This document shows positions 48,936-58,158 of a DNA stretch of 64,000 bases, piece by piece. A program made the position numbers and the translations under genes. A model generated the notes under the pieces. It worked only from the letters and a program-made list of their open reading frames with translations. It ran no database searches and had not been told where the DNA came from. The stretch is taken from assembly GCA_947488325.1 (NCBI GenBank), contig CANKYZ010000002.1:248001-312000 (forward strand), written 5' to 3'. Position 1 is the first letter of the stretch. Every line of letters begins with the position of its first letter. The DNA is from an uncultured Erythrobacter sp. (GTDB taxonomy: Bacteria > Pseudomonadota > Alphaproteobacteria > Sphingomonadales > Sphingomonadaceae).

Positions 48936-49482
48936 CAGTTAAGCTCCCGTCACTTTCGATGTAGGAGCAAGTATACTGCACTGTGACCTGCTCATCTGAA
49001 GATAAATAAGGCGCACTGCTTTCAAAAATGACCTTCAATTCTCCGTCAGACAAATACCCCCAACGTCCTGAAGTATATTGCTTCTCTCCATCGTCGGAAG
49101 GACGCCAGTACAAGCACTGAAACACTCGAATTTCGTGCGCATCATCACCGATTTCGGATGGACGAGTAGCGGCGATGTGTTGGCCAAATGCGGCTTGTTG
49201 ATAGACTGGTAAATTCAAAGGCAGGACCGCGTTGCAAGCCGCAAACATTCGATACCAAGCTCTTGTCTTGCGTGATTTCTCGAATGAGCTGAATTCTTCA
49301 AGTGTATTCGCTTCTGGGGAATCCAACCACAGAGCCGTTGATGCGGGTGCTTTTGACCATAGACAGTGAGCCATGGCTTCAACGGTGGCACGCTCAGCTT
49401 CTACTGGTTGAGCGTTGGTGCTTGATGCGGCTGCTAAGACTGCGGCGGCTGACAAACCAAGAATGTTGAAACGAGTGGTCAT
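48928..49482 (-). CDS. Uncharacterised secreted protein inserted between nuoF and nuoG
   Basis: Unrecognised protein of 184 residues. A clear signal peptide ([20 protein letters not shown]...TNA) has a likely cleavage after NA, so the product should be periplasmic. The mature chain has four cysteines, one each in AHCLW, AACNAV, FQCLYW and YTCSY. The track ORF starts at 49572; the ATG at 49482 overlaps the nuoF stop (ATGA) and has GGAGG 7 nt upstream, a strong site that argues for a real gene. The end overlaps nuoG by 8 bp. Function unknown. Confidence 0.75.
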   Translation of the reverse strand: MTTRFNILGLSAAAVLAAASSTNAQPVEAERATVEAMAHCLWSKAPASTALWLDSPEANTLEEFSSFEKSRKTRAWYRMFAACNAVLPLNLPVYQQAAFGQHIAATRPSEIGDDAHEIRVFQCLYWRPSDDGEKQYTSGRWGYLSDGELKVIFESSAPYLSSDEQVTVQYTCSYIESDGSLTDA

Positions 49483-50771
49483 TCCGCCGCCTCCGCAAAT
49501 TGTGCGTTGTGTTCGTGGATGCGCTTTTCCAGCTCTGGGCGGAAATGGCGGATCAGGCCTTGAACTGGCCACGCCGCTGCATCGCCAAGCGCACAGATCG
49601 TATGGCCTTCAACCTGTTTGGTCACTTCATGCAGCATGTCGATTTCTTCGATAGCCGCGTCGCCAGTCCGCAGCCGTTCCATTACGCGCCACATCCATCC
49701 GGTGCCTTCGCGGCATGGGGTGCACTGGCCGCAACTCTCATGCTTGTAGAAATAGCTCAAGCGACTGATCGCGCGGACAATATCGGTGGATTTATCCATC
49801 ACGATCACCGCCGCCGTACCCAGACCCGAACCCAGCTCTTTCAGCCCGTCAAAGTCCATCGGAGCATGGCGAATTTGGTCGGCCGGAACGAGCGGTACGG
49901 ATGACCCACCGGGGATCACCGCCAGCAAATTGTCCCACCCGCCGCGAATGCCGCCACAATGTTTCTCAATCAGCTCCTCAAACGGGATGCTCATCGCTTC
50001 TTCGACAACGCAGGGTTGTTCGACATGACCGCTGATCTGGAACAGTTTGGTGCCGTGATTGTTCTCACGTCCGAAAGAACTGAACCATGATGCTCCGCGC
50101 CGCAGGATCGTAGGCACAACCGCGATGCTTTCGACATTGTTGACCGTGGTGGGGCAGCCATAAAGACCCGCGCCTGCCGGGAATGGTGGTTTAAGCCGGG
50201 GTTGGCCTTTTTTGCCTTCGAGGCTTTCGATCATCGCGGTTTCTTCACCGCAAATATACGCGCCCGCACCGCGGTGCATAAACACGTCAAAATCGTAGCC
50301 GGAACCACTAGCATTCTTGCCGATCAGGCCCGCATCATAGGCTTCGTCAATGGCTGCCTGTAGCGTATCAGCCTCGCGGATATATTCGCCGCGAACATAG
50401 ATATAAGCTGCCCGCGCGCGCATCGCGAACCCTGCGACCAGTGCGCCTTCTATTAGCTTGTGCGGGTCGTGCCGCAGTATCTCACGGTCTTTGCAGGAAC
50501 CGGGCTCGGATTCGTCCGCATTGATGACGAGGAAACTGGGCCGACCATTAACCGCAGTTTTGGGCATGAATGACCATTTCAGGCCGGTCGGAAAACCGGC
50601 CCCGCCCCGCCCGCGCAGACCCGACGCTTTCATCTCATCGATGATCGCATCGTTACCGCGCTCAATCAGAACCTTTGTGCCATCCCAATCGCCGCGCTTT
50701 TGCGCTGCTTTAAGGCCCCAATCTTGGAAGCCGTAAACATTGGTGAAGATGCGGTCTTTATCGGCCAGCAT
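49479..50771 (-). CDS. nuoF: NADH-quinone oxidoreductase subunit F
   Basis: NADH-oxidising subunit, 430 residues, carrying FMN and cluster N3. The glycine-rich NADH/FMN segments [13 protein letters not shown] and [12 protein letters not shown] are present. The cluster ligands lie in [16 protein letters not shown], with a fourth Cys in [13 protein letters not shown] precedes the ATG. The start overlaps the preceding small membrane gene by 14 bp and the stop overlaps the following inserted gene. Confidence 0.97.
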   Translation of the reverse strand: MLADKDRIFTNVYGFQDWGLKAAQKRGDWDGTKVLIERGNDAIIDEMKASGLRGRGGAGFPTGLKWSFMPKTAVNGRPSFLVINADESEPGSCKDREILRHDPHKLIEGALVAGFAMRARAAYIYVRGEYIREADTLQAAIDEAYDAGLIGKNASGSGYDFDVFMHRGAGAYICGEETAMIESLEGKKGQPRLKPPFPAGAGLYGCPTTVNNVESIAVVPTILRRGASWFSSFGRENNHGTKLFQISGHVEQPCVVEEAMSIPFEELIEKHCGGIRGGWDNLLAVIPGGSSVPLVPADQIRHAPMDFDGLKELGSGLGTAAVIVMDKSTDIVRAISRLSYFYKHESCGQCTPCREGTGWMWRVMERLRTGDAAIEEIDMLHEVTKQVEGHTICALGDAAAWPVQGLIRHFRPELEKRIHEHNAQFAEAAE

Positions 50772-50946
50772 CGCTAGTATCCTTGTTCTTTGCTTGCTTA
50801 AGCTGACGCAGGCAGAGCACCTGAAAAATCAGGCCCATCGACATCAGTGCAATACCAGTCGTGCGGCTATGCGTGGCAGCCAAATATGCGCCCGCAAAAA
50901 AGCAAAACAGGCCCGAAAGGCCCAAAATCAGCGTGCCGCCATTCAT
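50758..50946 (-). CDS. Small two-TM protein inserted between nuoE and nuoF
   Basis: A 62-residue membrane protein with two hydrophobic helices ([20 protein letters not shown] and [18 protein letters not shown]) separated by a short THSR turn, and a basic C-terminal tail ([10 protein letters not shown]). The track starts at TTG 50949; ATG 50946 overlaps the nuoE stop as TGATG. The end overlaps nuoF by 14 bp. No family recognised; the coding overlap on both sides supports expression with the complex. Confidence 0.7.
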   Translation of the reverse strand: MNGGTLILGLSGLFCFFAGAYLAATHSRTTGIALMSMGLIFQVLCLRQLKQAKNKDTSDAGR

Positions 50947-51614
50947 CAATACTCACCCCGATAATCGTGGTTTGCATCGACCATTTGCTTAAGCGTCGTC
51001 GCGCCGCCCTTGGGTTCTGATGTGTGCCTTTCAGGTTCCTGCGTGCCAGCCTTGGGTGTTTCGCCCGCCGCGAGTGCATCCAGGACCGCATCAAGCCGTT
51101 CAGGCGTCAAATCTTCGTAATTGTCGTCGTTGATTTGGACCATCGGCGCGGTTGCGCAATTGCCCATACATTCGACTTCGGTGAGTGTCCAAAGACCATC
51201 TTCGGAGATTTCGCCTTTCGCCATTCCGCGCTTTTTGCAGGCGGAGATAATATCGTCCGACCCGCGCAGCATACACGGCGTAGTGCCGCAAACTTGTACG
51301 TGGAACTTCCCGACCGGCCTCATATTGTACATGAAATAGAAGGTCGCGACTTCGAGCACGCGGATCACCGGCATATCGAGATATTTGGCAACATATTCGA
51401 TCACCGGCAGCGGCAGCCAACCTTGCGTATCAGTCTCTGCACCAACCTGACGTTGACCCAGATCAAGCAGAGCCATCACCGCAGATTTCTGGCGGCCTTC
51501 GGGATATTTGGCGATGTGATAATCCGCCTTGGCCTTGTTTTCCTTCGTCCAAGCAAAAGAGCCCCAATGCGCGCGGAGTTCAGGCGTGTCTGGAGCAGGT
51601 GTGCGATCAGCCAT
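50946..51614 (-). CDS. nuoE: NADH-quinone oxidoreductase subunit E
   Basis: Thioredoxin-fold subunit of the NADH-dehydrogenase module, 222 residues. It binds 2Fe-2S cluster N1a through CGTTPCMLRG and CMGNCATAP. A Lys/Pro/Gly-rich tail of about 40 residues follows the fold. ATG 51614 overlaps the preceding inserted gene stop as TAATG, with AAGGA 9 nt upstream. Confidence 0.97.
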   Translation of the reverse strand: MADRTPAPDTPELRAHWGSFAWTKENKAKADYHIAKYPEGRQKSAVMALLDLGQRQVGAETDTQGWLPLPVIEYVAKYLDMPVIRVLEVATFYFMYNMRPVGKFHVQVCGTTPCMLRGSDDIISACKKRGMAKGEISEDGLWTLTEVECMGNCATAPMVQINDDNYEDLTPERLDAVLDALAAGETPKAGTQEPERHTSEPKGGATTLKQMVDANHDYRGEY

Positions 51615-52108
51615 TACTGTTCATCCTTTTTGGGCGAAACGAGGATGAGCTGGGGGCCACTGTTCAAGGGGCAACGATCCCAATTTCTCGGCGTTGTCTC
51701 TCGGACGGTAAAAAACGCAACTCCACCAGCCTCCACCATCTCGCCGTAATACCCTGCGTCAAAGCAAGAACCGGGTCTCATCTCCTCTTGGCAGATCCAA
51801 AGGAGGCGAGGATAATCCACACCTGTTTTGCCATTTACTTCTTCGAATGGCTCAATGGCGTTGGCCACAGAACAACCTGAAATCAAACTGAGGATGGTAT
51901 CGGCATCTGTTTCGTCACCAACAGCGAAAGCTAAGTTTCCAGCATAAGCGATCCTGCCGCCAACAACTTCCGTAAGGCGAGCAGCATCAGAAGCTTCGGC
52001 AGCGGCAACAATTTCGTTCGCACTCACAGACAAGGCTGAATGTGCTCTAACGTGCGAAGTGTGGAGACAGGTGGCCACGATCAAGATTGCCGCAAAGAAA
52101 CCCTTCAC
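51614..52108 (-). CDS. Uncharacterised secreted protein inserted between nuoD and nuoE
   Basis: Unrecognised protein of 164 residues. The signal peptide ([21 protein letters not shown]) is followed by a likely cleavage site after VRA. The mature part has four cysteines, one each in SGCSV, WICQE, GSCFD and DRCPL, with the spacing of possible disulfides. GTG 52108 overlaps the nuoD stop (GTGA) and has GGGGAG 8 nt upstream; the TAA overlaps the nuoE ATG (TAATG). Function unknown; location predicts a periplasmic partner expressed with complex I. Confidence 0.72.
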   Translation of the reverse strand: MKGFFAAILIVATCLHTSHVRAHSALSVSANEIVAAAEASDAARLTEVVGGRIAYAGNLAFAVGDETDADTILSLISGCSVANAIEPFEEVNGKTGVDYPRLLWICQEEMRPGSCFDAGYYGEMVEAGGVAFFTVRETTPRNWDRCPLNSGPQLILVSPKKDEQ

Positions 52109-53316
52109 CGGTCACACTCCCCGAACACCACATCAATCGCGCCCAGAATTGCGGTGGCGTCTGGCAGCATGTGGCCTTTGCACATAAAGTCCATCGCTTG
52201 CAGGTGGCTAAAAGCGGTCGGGCGGATTTTGCAGCGGTAGGGCTTGTTGGTGCCGTCGCTCACCAGATAGACGCCGAACTCGCCCTTGGGGCTTTCGGTT
52301 GCGACGTAAACTTCACCGGCGGGCACGTGGAAGCCTTCGGTGTAGAGCTTGAAGTGGTGGATCAGGCTTTCCATCGATTGCTTCATCTCGCCGCGTTTTG
52401 GCGGGGAGACTTTGCCATCTGTGCTTGCGATCGGGCCTTGTGGCATTTCGGCGATGCACTGTTTGATGATCTTGGCGCTTTCGCGCACTTCAGCGACGCG
52501 CACCATGAAACGATCATAGCAGTCCGAATTGGTGCCAACTGGAATGTCAAAGTCCATGCGGTCATAAACATCATAGGGCTGTGATTTGCGCAGATCCCAC
52601 GGAACGCCAGCGGCGCGGATTAGCGGGCCACTAAAGCCCCATGCAATCGCGTCATCACGGCCAACCACGGCAATATCGACGTTACGCTGTTTAAAGATGC
52701 GGTTGTCGATCACCAGGCTCATCGCGTCATCGAACAGCTGGAAGAACCGGTTGTCGAGCCAGTCGCCAATATCGACGAGCAATTTTTCCGGCACATCCTG
52801 GTGCACGCCGCCGGGGCGGAACCATGCGGAGTGCATCCGTGCACCGCTCGCGCGTTCAAAGAAGTTGAGGCAATCTTCGCGCAGTTCAAACACCCAAAGG
52901 TTGGGCGTCATCGCGCCCACATCCATCACATGCGCGCCGATATTCAGCATATGATTGCAGATGCGCGTCAGCTCAGCGAACAAAACCCGCAGATATTGCG
53001 CACGTTCTGGCACTTCGATGTTCAGCAGCTTTTCAATCGCGAGCACATAGGAATGCTCCTGACAAAGCGGCGAACAGTAATCGAGCCGATCAAAATAGGG
53101 CAGTGCTTGAAGGTAAGTTTTCGTCTCGATTAGTTTTTCAGTGCCGCGATGCAGCAAACCAACATGCGGGTCGACCCGCTCGATCACTTCGCCGTCCAGC
53201 TCCATAATCATGCGCAACACGCCGTGCGCCGCAGGATGCTGAGGGCCGAAATTGATCGTGTAATTGGTGATGACATCGCCTTCGGTGGTTGGCGATTCTT
53301 CAATTTGGACGCTCAT
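52105..53316 (-). CDS. nuoD: NADH-quinone oxidoreductase subunit D
   Basis: The 49-kDa-type subunit, 403 residues, homologous to NiFe hydrogenase large subunits and lining the quinone site with NuoB. Conserved segments are [43 protein letters not shown] and the C-terminal DVVFGECDR. The ATG overlaps the nuoC stop (ATGA). It is encoded separately from NuoC, unlike the NuoCD fusion of E. coli. Confidence 0.97.
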   Translation of the reverse strand: MSVQIEESPTTEGDVITNYTINFGPQHPAAHGVLRMIMELDGEVIERVDPHVGLLHRGTEKLIETKTYLQALPYFDRLDYCSPLCQEHSYVLAIEKLLNIEVPERAQYLRVLFAELTRICNHMLNIGAHVMDVGAMTPNLWVFELREDCLNFFERASGARMHSAWFRPGGVHQDVPEKLLVDIGDWLDNRFFQLFDDAMSLVIDNRIFKQRNVDIAVVGRDDAIAWGFSGPLIRAAGVPWDLRKSQPYDVYDRMDFDIPVGTNSDCYDRFMVRVAEVRESAKIIKQCIAEMPQGPIASTDGKVSPPKRGEMKQSMESLIHHFKLYTEGFHVPAGEVYVATESPKGEFGVYLVSDGTNKPYRCKIRPTAFSHLQAMDFMCKGHMLPDATAILGAIDVVFGECDR

Positions 53317-53981
53317 TTGTCGCCCCCCTTCTTGTCATCCGTCTTTTTGTCGTCGGCCTTTTTGTCGTCGGCCTTTTCGTCGCCGGGAAGCACATAGTCA
53401 GCTCCCTCCCAAGGCGAGAGGAAGTCGAAGGTGCGCATATCTTGCGGCAGTTCAACCGGCTCATAAACAACACGCTTTTCCTCTTCGGAATAGCGCAGTT
53501 CGGTGTAACCCGTCATCGGGAAGTCTTTGCGGAAAGGATGCCCTTCAAACCCATAATCGGTGAGAATTCGGCGCAGATCGGAATTGCCGGAGAACACGAC
53601 ACCGTACATGTCGAACACTTCGCGTTCCAACCAACCAGCATTGGGCCAAAGCGTTGTGACCGTTGGAACCGGTGTCGCTTCATCAGTGGAACATTTGACC
53701 ATGACGCGGTGGTTTTTGGTGAGCGAAAGCAGCATGTAAACGACTTCAAACCGCTCAGCACGGTCGGGGTAATCGGCGCCAGCAATTTCCATCAACTGTT
53801 GGTACTCATGATCATCGCGCAAAGTGCGAAGGACATCCTCAATCGCATTGCGTTTTACGGTGAAGATGATCTCGCCGTGCTTTTCTTTTGACACACTTAC
53901 GGAAGCACCCAGTGCGCTGGTCAGCGTCTCAATCACACCCTCGTTTGATGCAAATTTGGGAGCAGAGTGGAGGACGTTCAT
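53313..53981 (-). CDS. nuoC: NADH-quinone oxidoreductase subunit C with charged C-terminal tail
   Basis: The 30-kDa-type subunit, 222 residues. The family signature [20 protein letters not shown] and the [18 protein letters not shown] motif are present. The C-terminal 22 residues are a low-complexity run of Asp and Lys built from three DDKK blocks, encoded by near-identical 12-bp DNA repeats. Such a tail is not part of the conserved fold. ATG 53981 overlaps the preceding inserted gene (TAATG) and the stop overlaps nuoD. Confidence 0.96.
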   Translation of the reverse strand: MNVLHSAPKFASNEGVIETLTSALGASVSVSKEKHGEIIFTVKRNAIEDVLRTLRDDHEYQQLMEIAGADYPDRAERFEVVYMLLSLTKNHRVMVKCSTDEATPVPTVTTLWPNAGWLEREVFDMYGVVFSGNSDLRRILTDYGFEGHPFRKDFPMTGYTELRYSEEEKRVVYEPVELPQDMRTFDFLSPWEGADYVLPGDEKADDKKADDKKTDDKKGGDK

Positions 53982-54553
53982 TATGCTGCAAACTCCAAGT
54001 TTTGCATCACCGAATTAAGAACCCATCCATACCGGCCAGCTGGGACATCCGCGCCTTCTGTTCTTATCCGCACAGACAAAACTTGATCTGATCCTAAATC
54101 GACCAAGCCAACGGCAAAGACTTTTCCGTGGGGGTCAATACCATCTGCGGTGAATGCATCACGGCCGCATACTTTCAGACTTTCAAAGTCTTCGGTCCAC
54201 AAGAATTCCCGCATGTCCGCCTTTATTCTTTCAAAAGGCAAAGCTCTAGACGCATCAGCGGCGGCACGTCGCAGCGGAAGAACATCAAGCAAATAATCAG
54301 TTGAGGATCGGCGGACGGATATGAGAACGCTTTCTTGTGCTCCTTCATCCCTAAAACGACAAACAACCTCTGTAACCGGTCCGATTGTGCTTTTCGAAAT
54401 CTGCTCATGCGAACAAGGTAATGAAATTGTGGCGTGAGCCTCTTGCAATTCAATTTGCTGCCAGGATTCAATTGAGCGGTTTTCGTTAGCCGACGAACCG
54501 CTCAATACCAAAAGCGCTGCCGCACCAACTCGAGAGAGTATAAGGCTCATCAT
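53981..54553 (-). CDS. Uncharacterised secreted protein inserted between nuoB and nuoC
   Basis: Unrecognised protein of 190 residues. The N-terminus [19 protein letters not shown] followed by SSANE looks like a signal peptide. The mature part has three cysteines (LPCSH, VVCRF, KVCGRD) and an alternating beta-rich pattern. ATG 54553 overlaps the nuoB stop (ATGA) and the TAA overlaps the nuoC ATG (TAATG). Function unknown. Confidence 0.72.
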   Translation of the reverse strand: MMSLILSRVGAAALLVLSGSSANENRSIESWQQIELQEAHATISLPCSHEQISKSTIGPVTEVVCRFRDEGAQESVLISVRRSSTDYLLDVLPLRRAAADASRALPFERIKADMREFLWTEDFESLKVCGRDAFTADGIDPHGKVFAVGLVDLGSDQVLSVRIRTEGADVPAGRYGWVLNSVMQNLEFAA

Positions 54554-55128
54554 CGCTCAATCGTCCCCGCGCGACGGATTTTCCGCTGCAATTGCATCAC
54601 CCCATACAGCAATGCTTCCGCAGTTGGAGGGCAACCCGGCACATAGATATCAACCGGGACAATCCGGTCGCAGCCGCGCACCACGCTGTAGGAATAGTGG
54701 TAATAGCCCCCGCCATTGGCACACGATCCCATGCTGATCACATATTTGGGGTCGGACATTTGATCATAAACCTTGCGCAAAGCCGGAGCCATTTTGTTGC
54801 ATAAGGTGCCAGCGACAATCATCACATCGGATTGACGCGGAGACGCGCGTGGGGCGATGCCGAACCGCTCCATATCATAACGCGGCATATTCACATGGAT
54901 CATTTCAACCGCGCAGCAAGCGAGGCCAAAGGTCATCCACCACAGGCTGCCCGTACGAGCCCATTGGAACAGGTCTTCGGTTGAAGTAACAAGGAAACCC
55001 TTGTCATTCACCTCGGTCTGCATCGCTTTGAAATAGTCCGCATCAGGTTGCAGGACATCCCCACCTTTCGCGGTTTCAAGAGCGGAAATATCGGGCAGGC
55101 CTTGCGGAGGGGTGATTAGAGTGCTCAT
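54550..55128 (-). CDS. nuoB: NADH-quinone oxidoreductase subunit B
   Basis: Carries the terminal cluster N2 that reduces quinone. Ligands are the tandem cysteines in [10 protein letters not shown], the Cys in GSCANGGG and that in [11 protein letters not shown]. The track starts at 55155; the ATG at 55128 overlaps the nuoA stop (ATGA) and gives 192 residues beginning MSTLITPP, consistent with the family. Confidence 0.97.
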   Translation of the reverse strand: MSTLITPPQGLPDISALETAKGGDVLQPDADYFKAMQTEVNDKGFLVTSTEDLFQWARTGSLWWMTFGLACCAVEMIHVNMPRYDMERFGIAPRASPRQSDVMIVAGTLCNKMAPALRKVYDQMSDPKYVISMGSCANGGGYYHYSYSVVRGCDRIVPVDIYVPGCPPTAEALLYGVMQLQRKIRRAGTIER

Positions 55129-55499
55129 TCCCAGTCCAGAGCTCCCTTCTTCCATTCATAGGCAAGGCCAATCGCCAGAATTCCTAAGAATGTCATCATA
55201 CCGATCCAACCGACCCATTGCGTTTCTCCAAGGCTAACCGCCCAAGGAAACAGGAACGCTGCTTCGAGATCGAAGATGATGAAGCTGATCGCGACAAGAT
55301 AGAAACGCACATCAAACTGACTGCGCGCATCCTCAAATGCTGGAAAGCCGCACTCATATTCTGAGAGCTTTTCCGCGTCGGGATTGTGTACGCCAGTCAG
55401 GCGCGAAACGCCCATTGGCAGGAACACAAACAAACAGGAAAGCCCTAAGGCGATTCCGATGAAAAGCAGTATTGGGAGATACTGACTAAGGTCGACCAC
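55125..55499 (-). CDS. nuoA: NADH-quinone oxidoreductase subunit A
   Basis: Three-helix membrane subunit, 124 residues, first gene of the nuo operon. The matrix-loop motif [12 protein letters not shown] and the acidic helix segment [15 protein letters not shown] are present. The start is GTG 55499, with GGGG 7 nt upstream. The stop overlaps nuoB. Confidence 0.96.
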   Translation of the reverse strand: MVDLSQYLPILLFIGIALGLSCLFVFLPMGVSRLTGVHNPDAEKLSEYECGFPAFEDARSQFDVRFYLVAISFIIFDLEAAFLFPWAVSLGETQWVGWIGMMTFLGILAIGLAYEWKKGALDWE

Positions 55500-55532
55500 G
55501 TTAATGCCCCGCTTTGGGTGAATATGGGCGCT

Positions 55533-55561
55533 CGTCTAGGCCCGTCAGGCACCGTGTGCAA
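55533..55561 (-). promoter_or_regulatory. Candidate nuo operon promoter
   Basis: On the minus strand TTGCAC (55561-55556) and TAGACG (55538-55533) are spaced by exactly 17 nt, 34 bp before the nuoA GTG. It is the best sigma-70-like match in the intergenic region, but the -10 element is weak. Confidence 0.35.
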
Positions 55562-55737
55562 GTGCGTGAAAGGTGAAATTCCCGCGCATTCTGTTGCACA
55601 TTAGTGGATATACCTAGAAAAAGTGCCTTGAGCTGCGAGAAGCATCCAATTCGGTATCTTTGGCATATTCAATTGCGCATAACGTGGCCCGGTGTCACAC
55701 CTCCCCCGAAATCCCCCAATGGCGAGGAAAGACACCC

Positions 55738-56511
55738 ATGCCCCCGATCAAACTCTATGGATACTGCACCAGTCCCTATGTCCGCAAAGTTGGGGCATTT
55801 CTGATGCATAAGGGACTTGATTTTGAATTTGTGGGGGTAAGTCCTGTGGCCGCGGTCCAACACCTCAGTAAATTTGGCGGAACTCAGGTCCCCGTGCTTG
55901 AAGTTGGGAACGAGTGGAAACGCGACTCCACGCCAATCGGTCATTGGCTCGACGAACTATTTCCAGAAAAGCGCCTCGTTCCCGCCGAAGCAGCCCAGCG
56001 AGATACAATCTTGAAGCTGGATCAATGGGTGAGCGACCGGTTTATGCCATCGATATTCCGCGGTGCCTTGGAAGCGCCTGACAATCTGGCATTTCGTTTT
56101 CGGGCTTGGCGCCTTGCCGCGCTGGTTTCAAGCGGCTCTCCAATGCCTGAGAAAATCAGAAATGCGTGGCCGGACCTCCTGCGCGGCGCTGAATTCATGC
56201 ATGCGATGAAACCGCAGATGAACATGGGAGTCGATGCCAAGACCAACCAGATGCAGCTGGCTGGAGAAATCCTCACCAATTTGGGTGATGGACCATTCTT
56301 TGGCGGGATAGAGCAACCCACAATAGTCGATCTGTCGCTATTTCCGCAAATGGTGTTTGGCGTGATGGGCGGGCTGGAAGAGGACATCAGCGCGGCCACC
56401 TTGCCCGCGCTTAAGGCTTGGATGAAACGGATGGCAGATCACCTGCCAGAAAATCCGGTTCTTATCCCAGATGATTTTGTTGTGAAACCACTGTCGAAGG
56501 CTCTGGCCTAG
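55738..56511 (+). CDS. Glutathione S-transferase family protein
   Basis: Soluble protein of 257 residues with an N-terminal thioredoxin-like domain (MPPIKLYGYCTSPYVRKV, Cys10 at the site of the catalytic residue). It carries the cis-Pro motif TQVPVLEV and a following DSTPIGHWLDE segment that binds glutathione in the family. The C-terminal helical domain includes PTIVDLSLFPQM. The track ORF starts at 55660; ATG 55738 with GAGGAAAG 6 nt upstream is preferred. Divergent from nuoA. Substrate unknown. Confidence 0.85.
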   Translation: MPPIKLYGYCTSPYVRKVGAFLMHKGLDFEFVGVSPVAAVQHLSKFGGTQVPVLEVGNEWKRDSTPIGHWLDELFPEKRLVPAEAAQRDTILKLDQWVSDRFMPSIFRGALEAPDNLAFRFRAWRLAALVSSGSPMPEKIRNAWPDLLRGAEFMHAMKPQMNMGVDAKTNQMQLAGEILTNLGDGPFFGGIEQPTIVDLSLFPQMVFGVMGGLEEDISAATLPALKAWMKRMADHLPENPVLIPDDFVVKPLSKALA

Positions 56512-56549
56512 CGGCAAACCAGGCCAGAGCTGCTCAGACATAAACCTAG

Positions 56550-57995
56550 TTATTTCATCATAGACGCAGCGGCTTTTTGGATCGCCTTGCCATAGGGGGG
56601 CTTCAACCCGCCAAGTTTCGCAATGTCGATCTTCGGCTGATGATAGACAGCGCGTGCATGGCTGAATTCACGGAAGCCTTCTACCGCATGATAACTGCCA
56701 ATCCCTGATGGACCGACACCACCAAACGGTAGGTCTTCCATCGAAACATGGAATATCACATCATTGGTCGTGACACCGCCAGAGATCGTGCGGGTGAGCA
56801 CGCGCTCCTGCTCATTCTTATCCTCGCCAAAGTAATACAGGCCAAGTGGGCGATCATGTTCGTTGACGTAATCAACCGCTTGATCGACCGCTTTGTAGGT
56901 TTTCACCGGCAGAACGGGGCCAAATATCTCTTCTTGCATCGCCTCCATCTCTTCGGTGACGTTTTTCAGGATGGTGAGCGGCATCTTGCGCTGGTTTGAA
57001 TTGCTGAAATCTTCGCCGGCTGGATTGACCTCAACGACTTCGGCACCTTTTTCTCGCGCATCTTCGACCATGCTCTGTAGCCGTTCAAAATGCCGATCAG
57101 AGACGATTGAAGCATAATCGTCGTTCTCGAGCAGTGTTGGATACATCGCAGACGCAGCGTTCGATACACCCGCAACCGCTTCGTCCTGTTTGTCTTCGGG
57201 TACATACATGTAATCGGGCGCGAGGCAGATTTGGCCGGCATTCATCATCTTGCCCAAGGCTATCCGTTCGCCTGCCTTTGCGAAATCGGCACTTGCCCCC
57301 ATGATAACTGGCGATTTGCCGCCCAGTTCCAAAGTGACCGGCACGAGGTTTGCTGCTGCTGCCTCCATGACCCTGCGGCCAGTGGCCGTAGATCCGGTAA
57401 AGACCAAGTGATCGAATGGCAGCGATGAAAACGCGGATGCGATCTCTGGACTCCCGGTGACAACAGCGACTTCGTCACGCGTGAAATATTCCTCTACTAA
57501 TTCCGCCATGAGCATGCTGGTACGTTCGGTAAACTCGCTCGGTTTGATCATCGCGCGGTTGCCTGCGGCCAGCACTTGCATCAACGGGCCAAAGGCTAGT
57601 TGAAGTGGGAAATTCCACGGGCTGAGGATTCCGATCACGCCCTTCGGTTCATACCGAACCTCCGCCTTTGCACCGAGCAAGCCGAGCGGGAATTGAACCG
57701 AGCGCTTTTCCGTCTTCGCCCACTTATCCATATGTTTGAGCGCATGTTTGCCGGCACCCACAGTGGCGGCGATATCGGTGAGCATGCTTTGCTCCACCGC
57801 GCGGCTGCCGAAATCAGCGCTCATCGCTTTACAAAACGCGTCCGCGTGATCTTTCACAAGCGCCATAGCCCGTCTGATACGATCTTTGCGCATGGCCATC
57901 GTTTCAGGCCGAGACGCGGTAAAGGCGTCGCGCTGAAGTTGCAGCAATTGTTCAAGATCTGCACGGCTATCATTCGGAATTTTAGCATCGGCCAT
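56550..57995 (-). CDS. Aldehyde dehydrogenase (coniferyl-aldehyde type)
   Basis: NAD(P)-dependent aldehyde dehydrogenase of 481 residues, resembling the class 3/coniferyl-aldehyde branch. It has the early SPWNFPLQLAFGPL, the general base Glu in VTLELGGKSP, the nucleophile Cys in NAGQICLAPDY and the branch-typical FGGVGPSGIGSYHA. It is convergent with the GST-like gene and divergent from the thiolase gene over 163 bp. The physiological substrate could be an aromatic or medium-chain aldehyde; this is inference from the subfamily. Confidence 0.9.
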   Translation of the reverse strand: MADAKIPNDSRADLEQLLQLQRDAFTASRPETMAMRKDRIRRAMALVKDHADAFCKAMSADFGSRAVEQSMLTDIAATVGAGKHALKHMDKWAKTEKRSVQFPLGLLGAKAEVRYEPKGVIGILSPWNFPLQLAFGPLMQVLAAGNRAMIKPSEFTERTSMLMAELVEEYFTRDEVAVVTGSPEIASAFSSLPFDHLVFTGSTATGRRVMEAAAANLVPVTLELGGKSPVIMGASADFAKAGERIALGKMMNAGQICLAPDYMYVPEDKQDEAVAGVSNAASAMYPTLLENDDYASIVSDRHFERLQSMVEDAREKGAEVVEVNPAGEDFSNSNQRKMPLTILKNVTEEMEAMQEEIFGPVLPVKTYKAVDQAVDYVNEHDRPLGLYYFGEDKNEQERVLTRTISGGVTTNDVIFHVSMEDLPFGGVGPSGIGSYHAVEGFREFSHARAVYHQPKIDIAKLGGLKPPYGKAIQKAAASMMK

Positions 57996-58158
57996 CTGAG
58001 TCTCTCCGGTCTAATTCGTTTTCATTTGCCATCAATTGTCGCGCAAAGACTACCCGCATGCAAGCAGCCGGTCATAATTGCCAATGTCGCAGCCGCGCAC
58101 TACATCCCCGGCTTGTACCCTCAGCAACACATGAATGACTGAATTCAAGGAACCCCTC

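Noticed and set aside
53289-53891. 200-codon plus-strand ORF opposite nuoC
   Set aside because: Opposite a confidently identified gene; its hydrophobic N-terminus ([10 protein letters not shown]) is simply the antisense of the Asp/Lys repeat tail.
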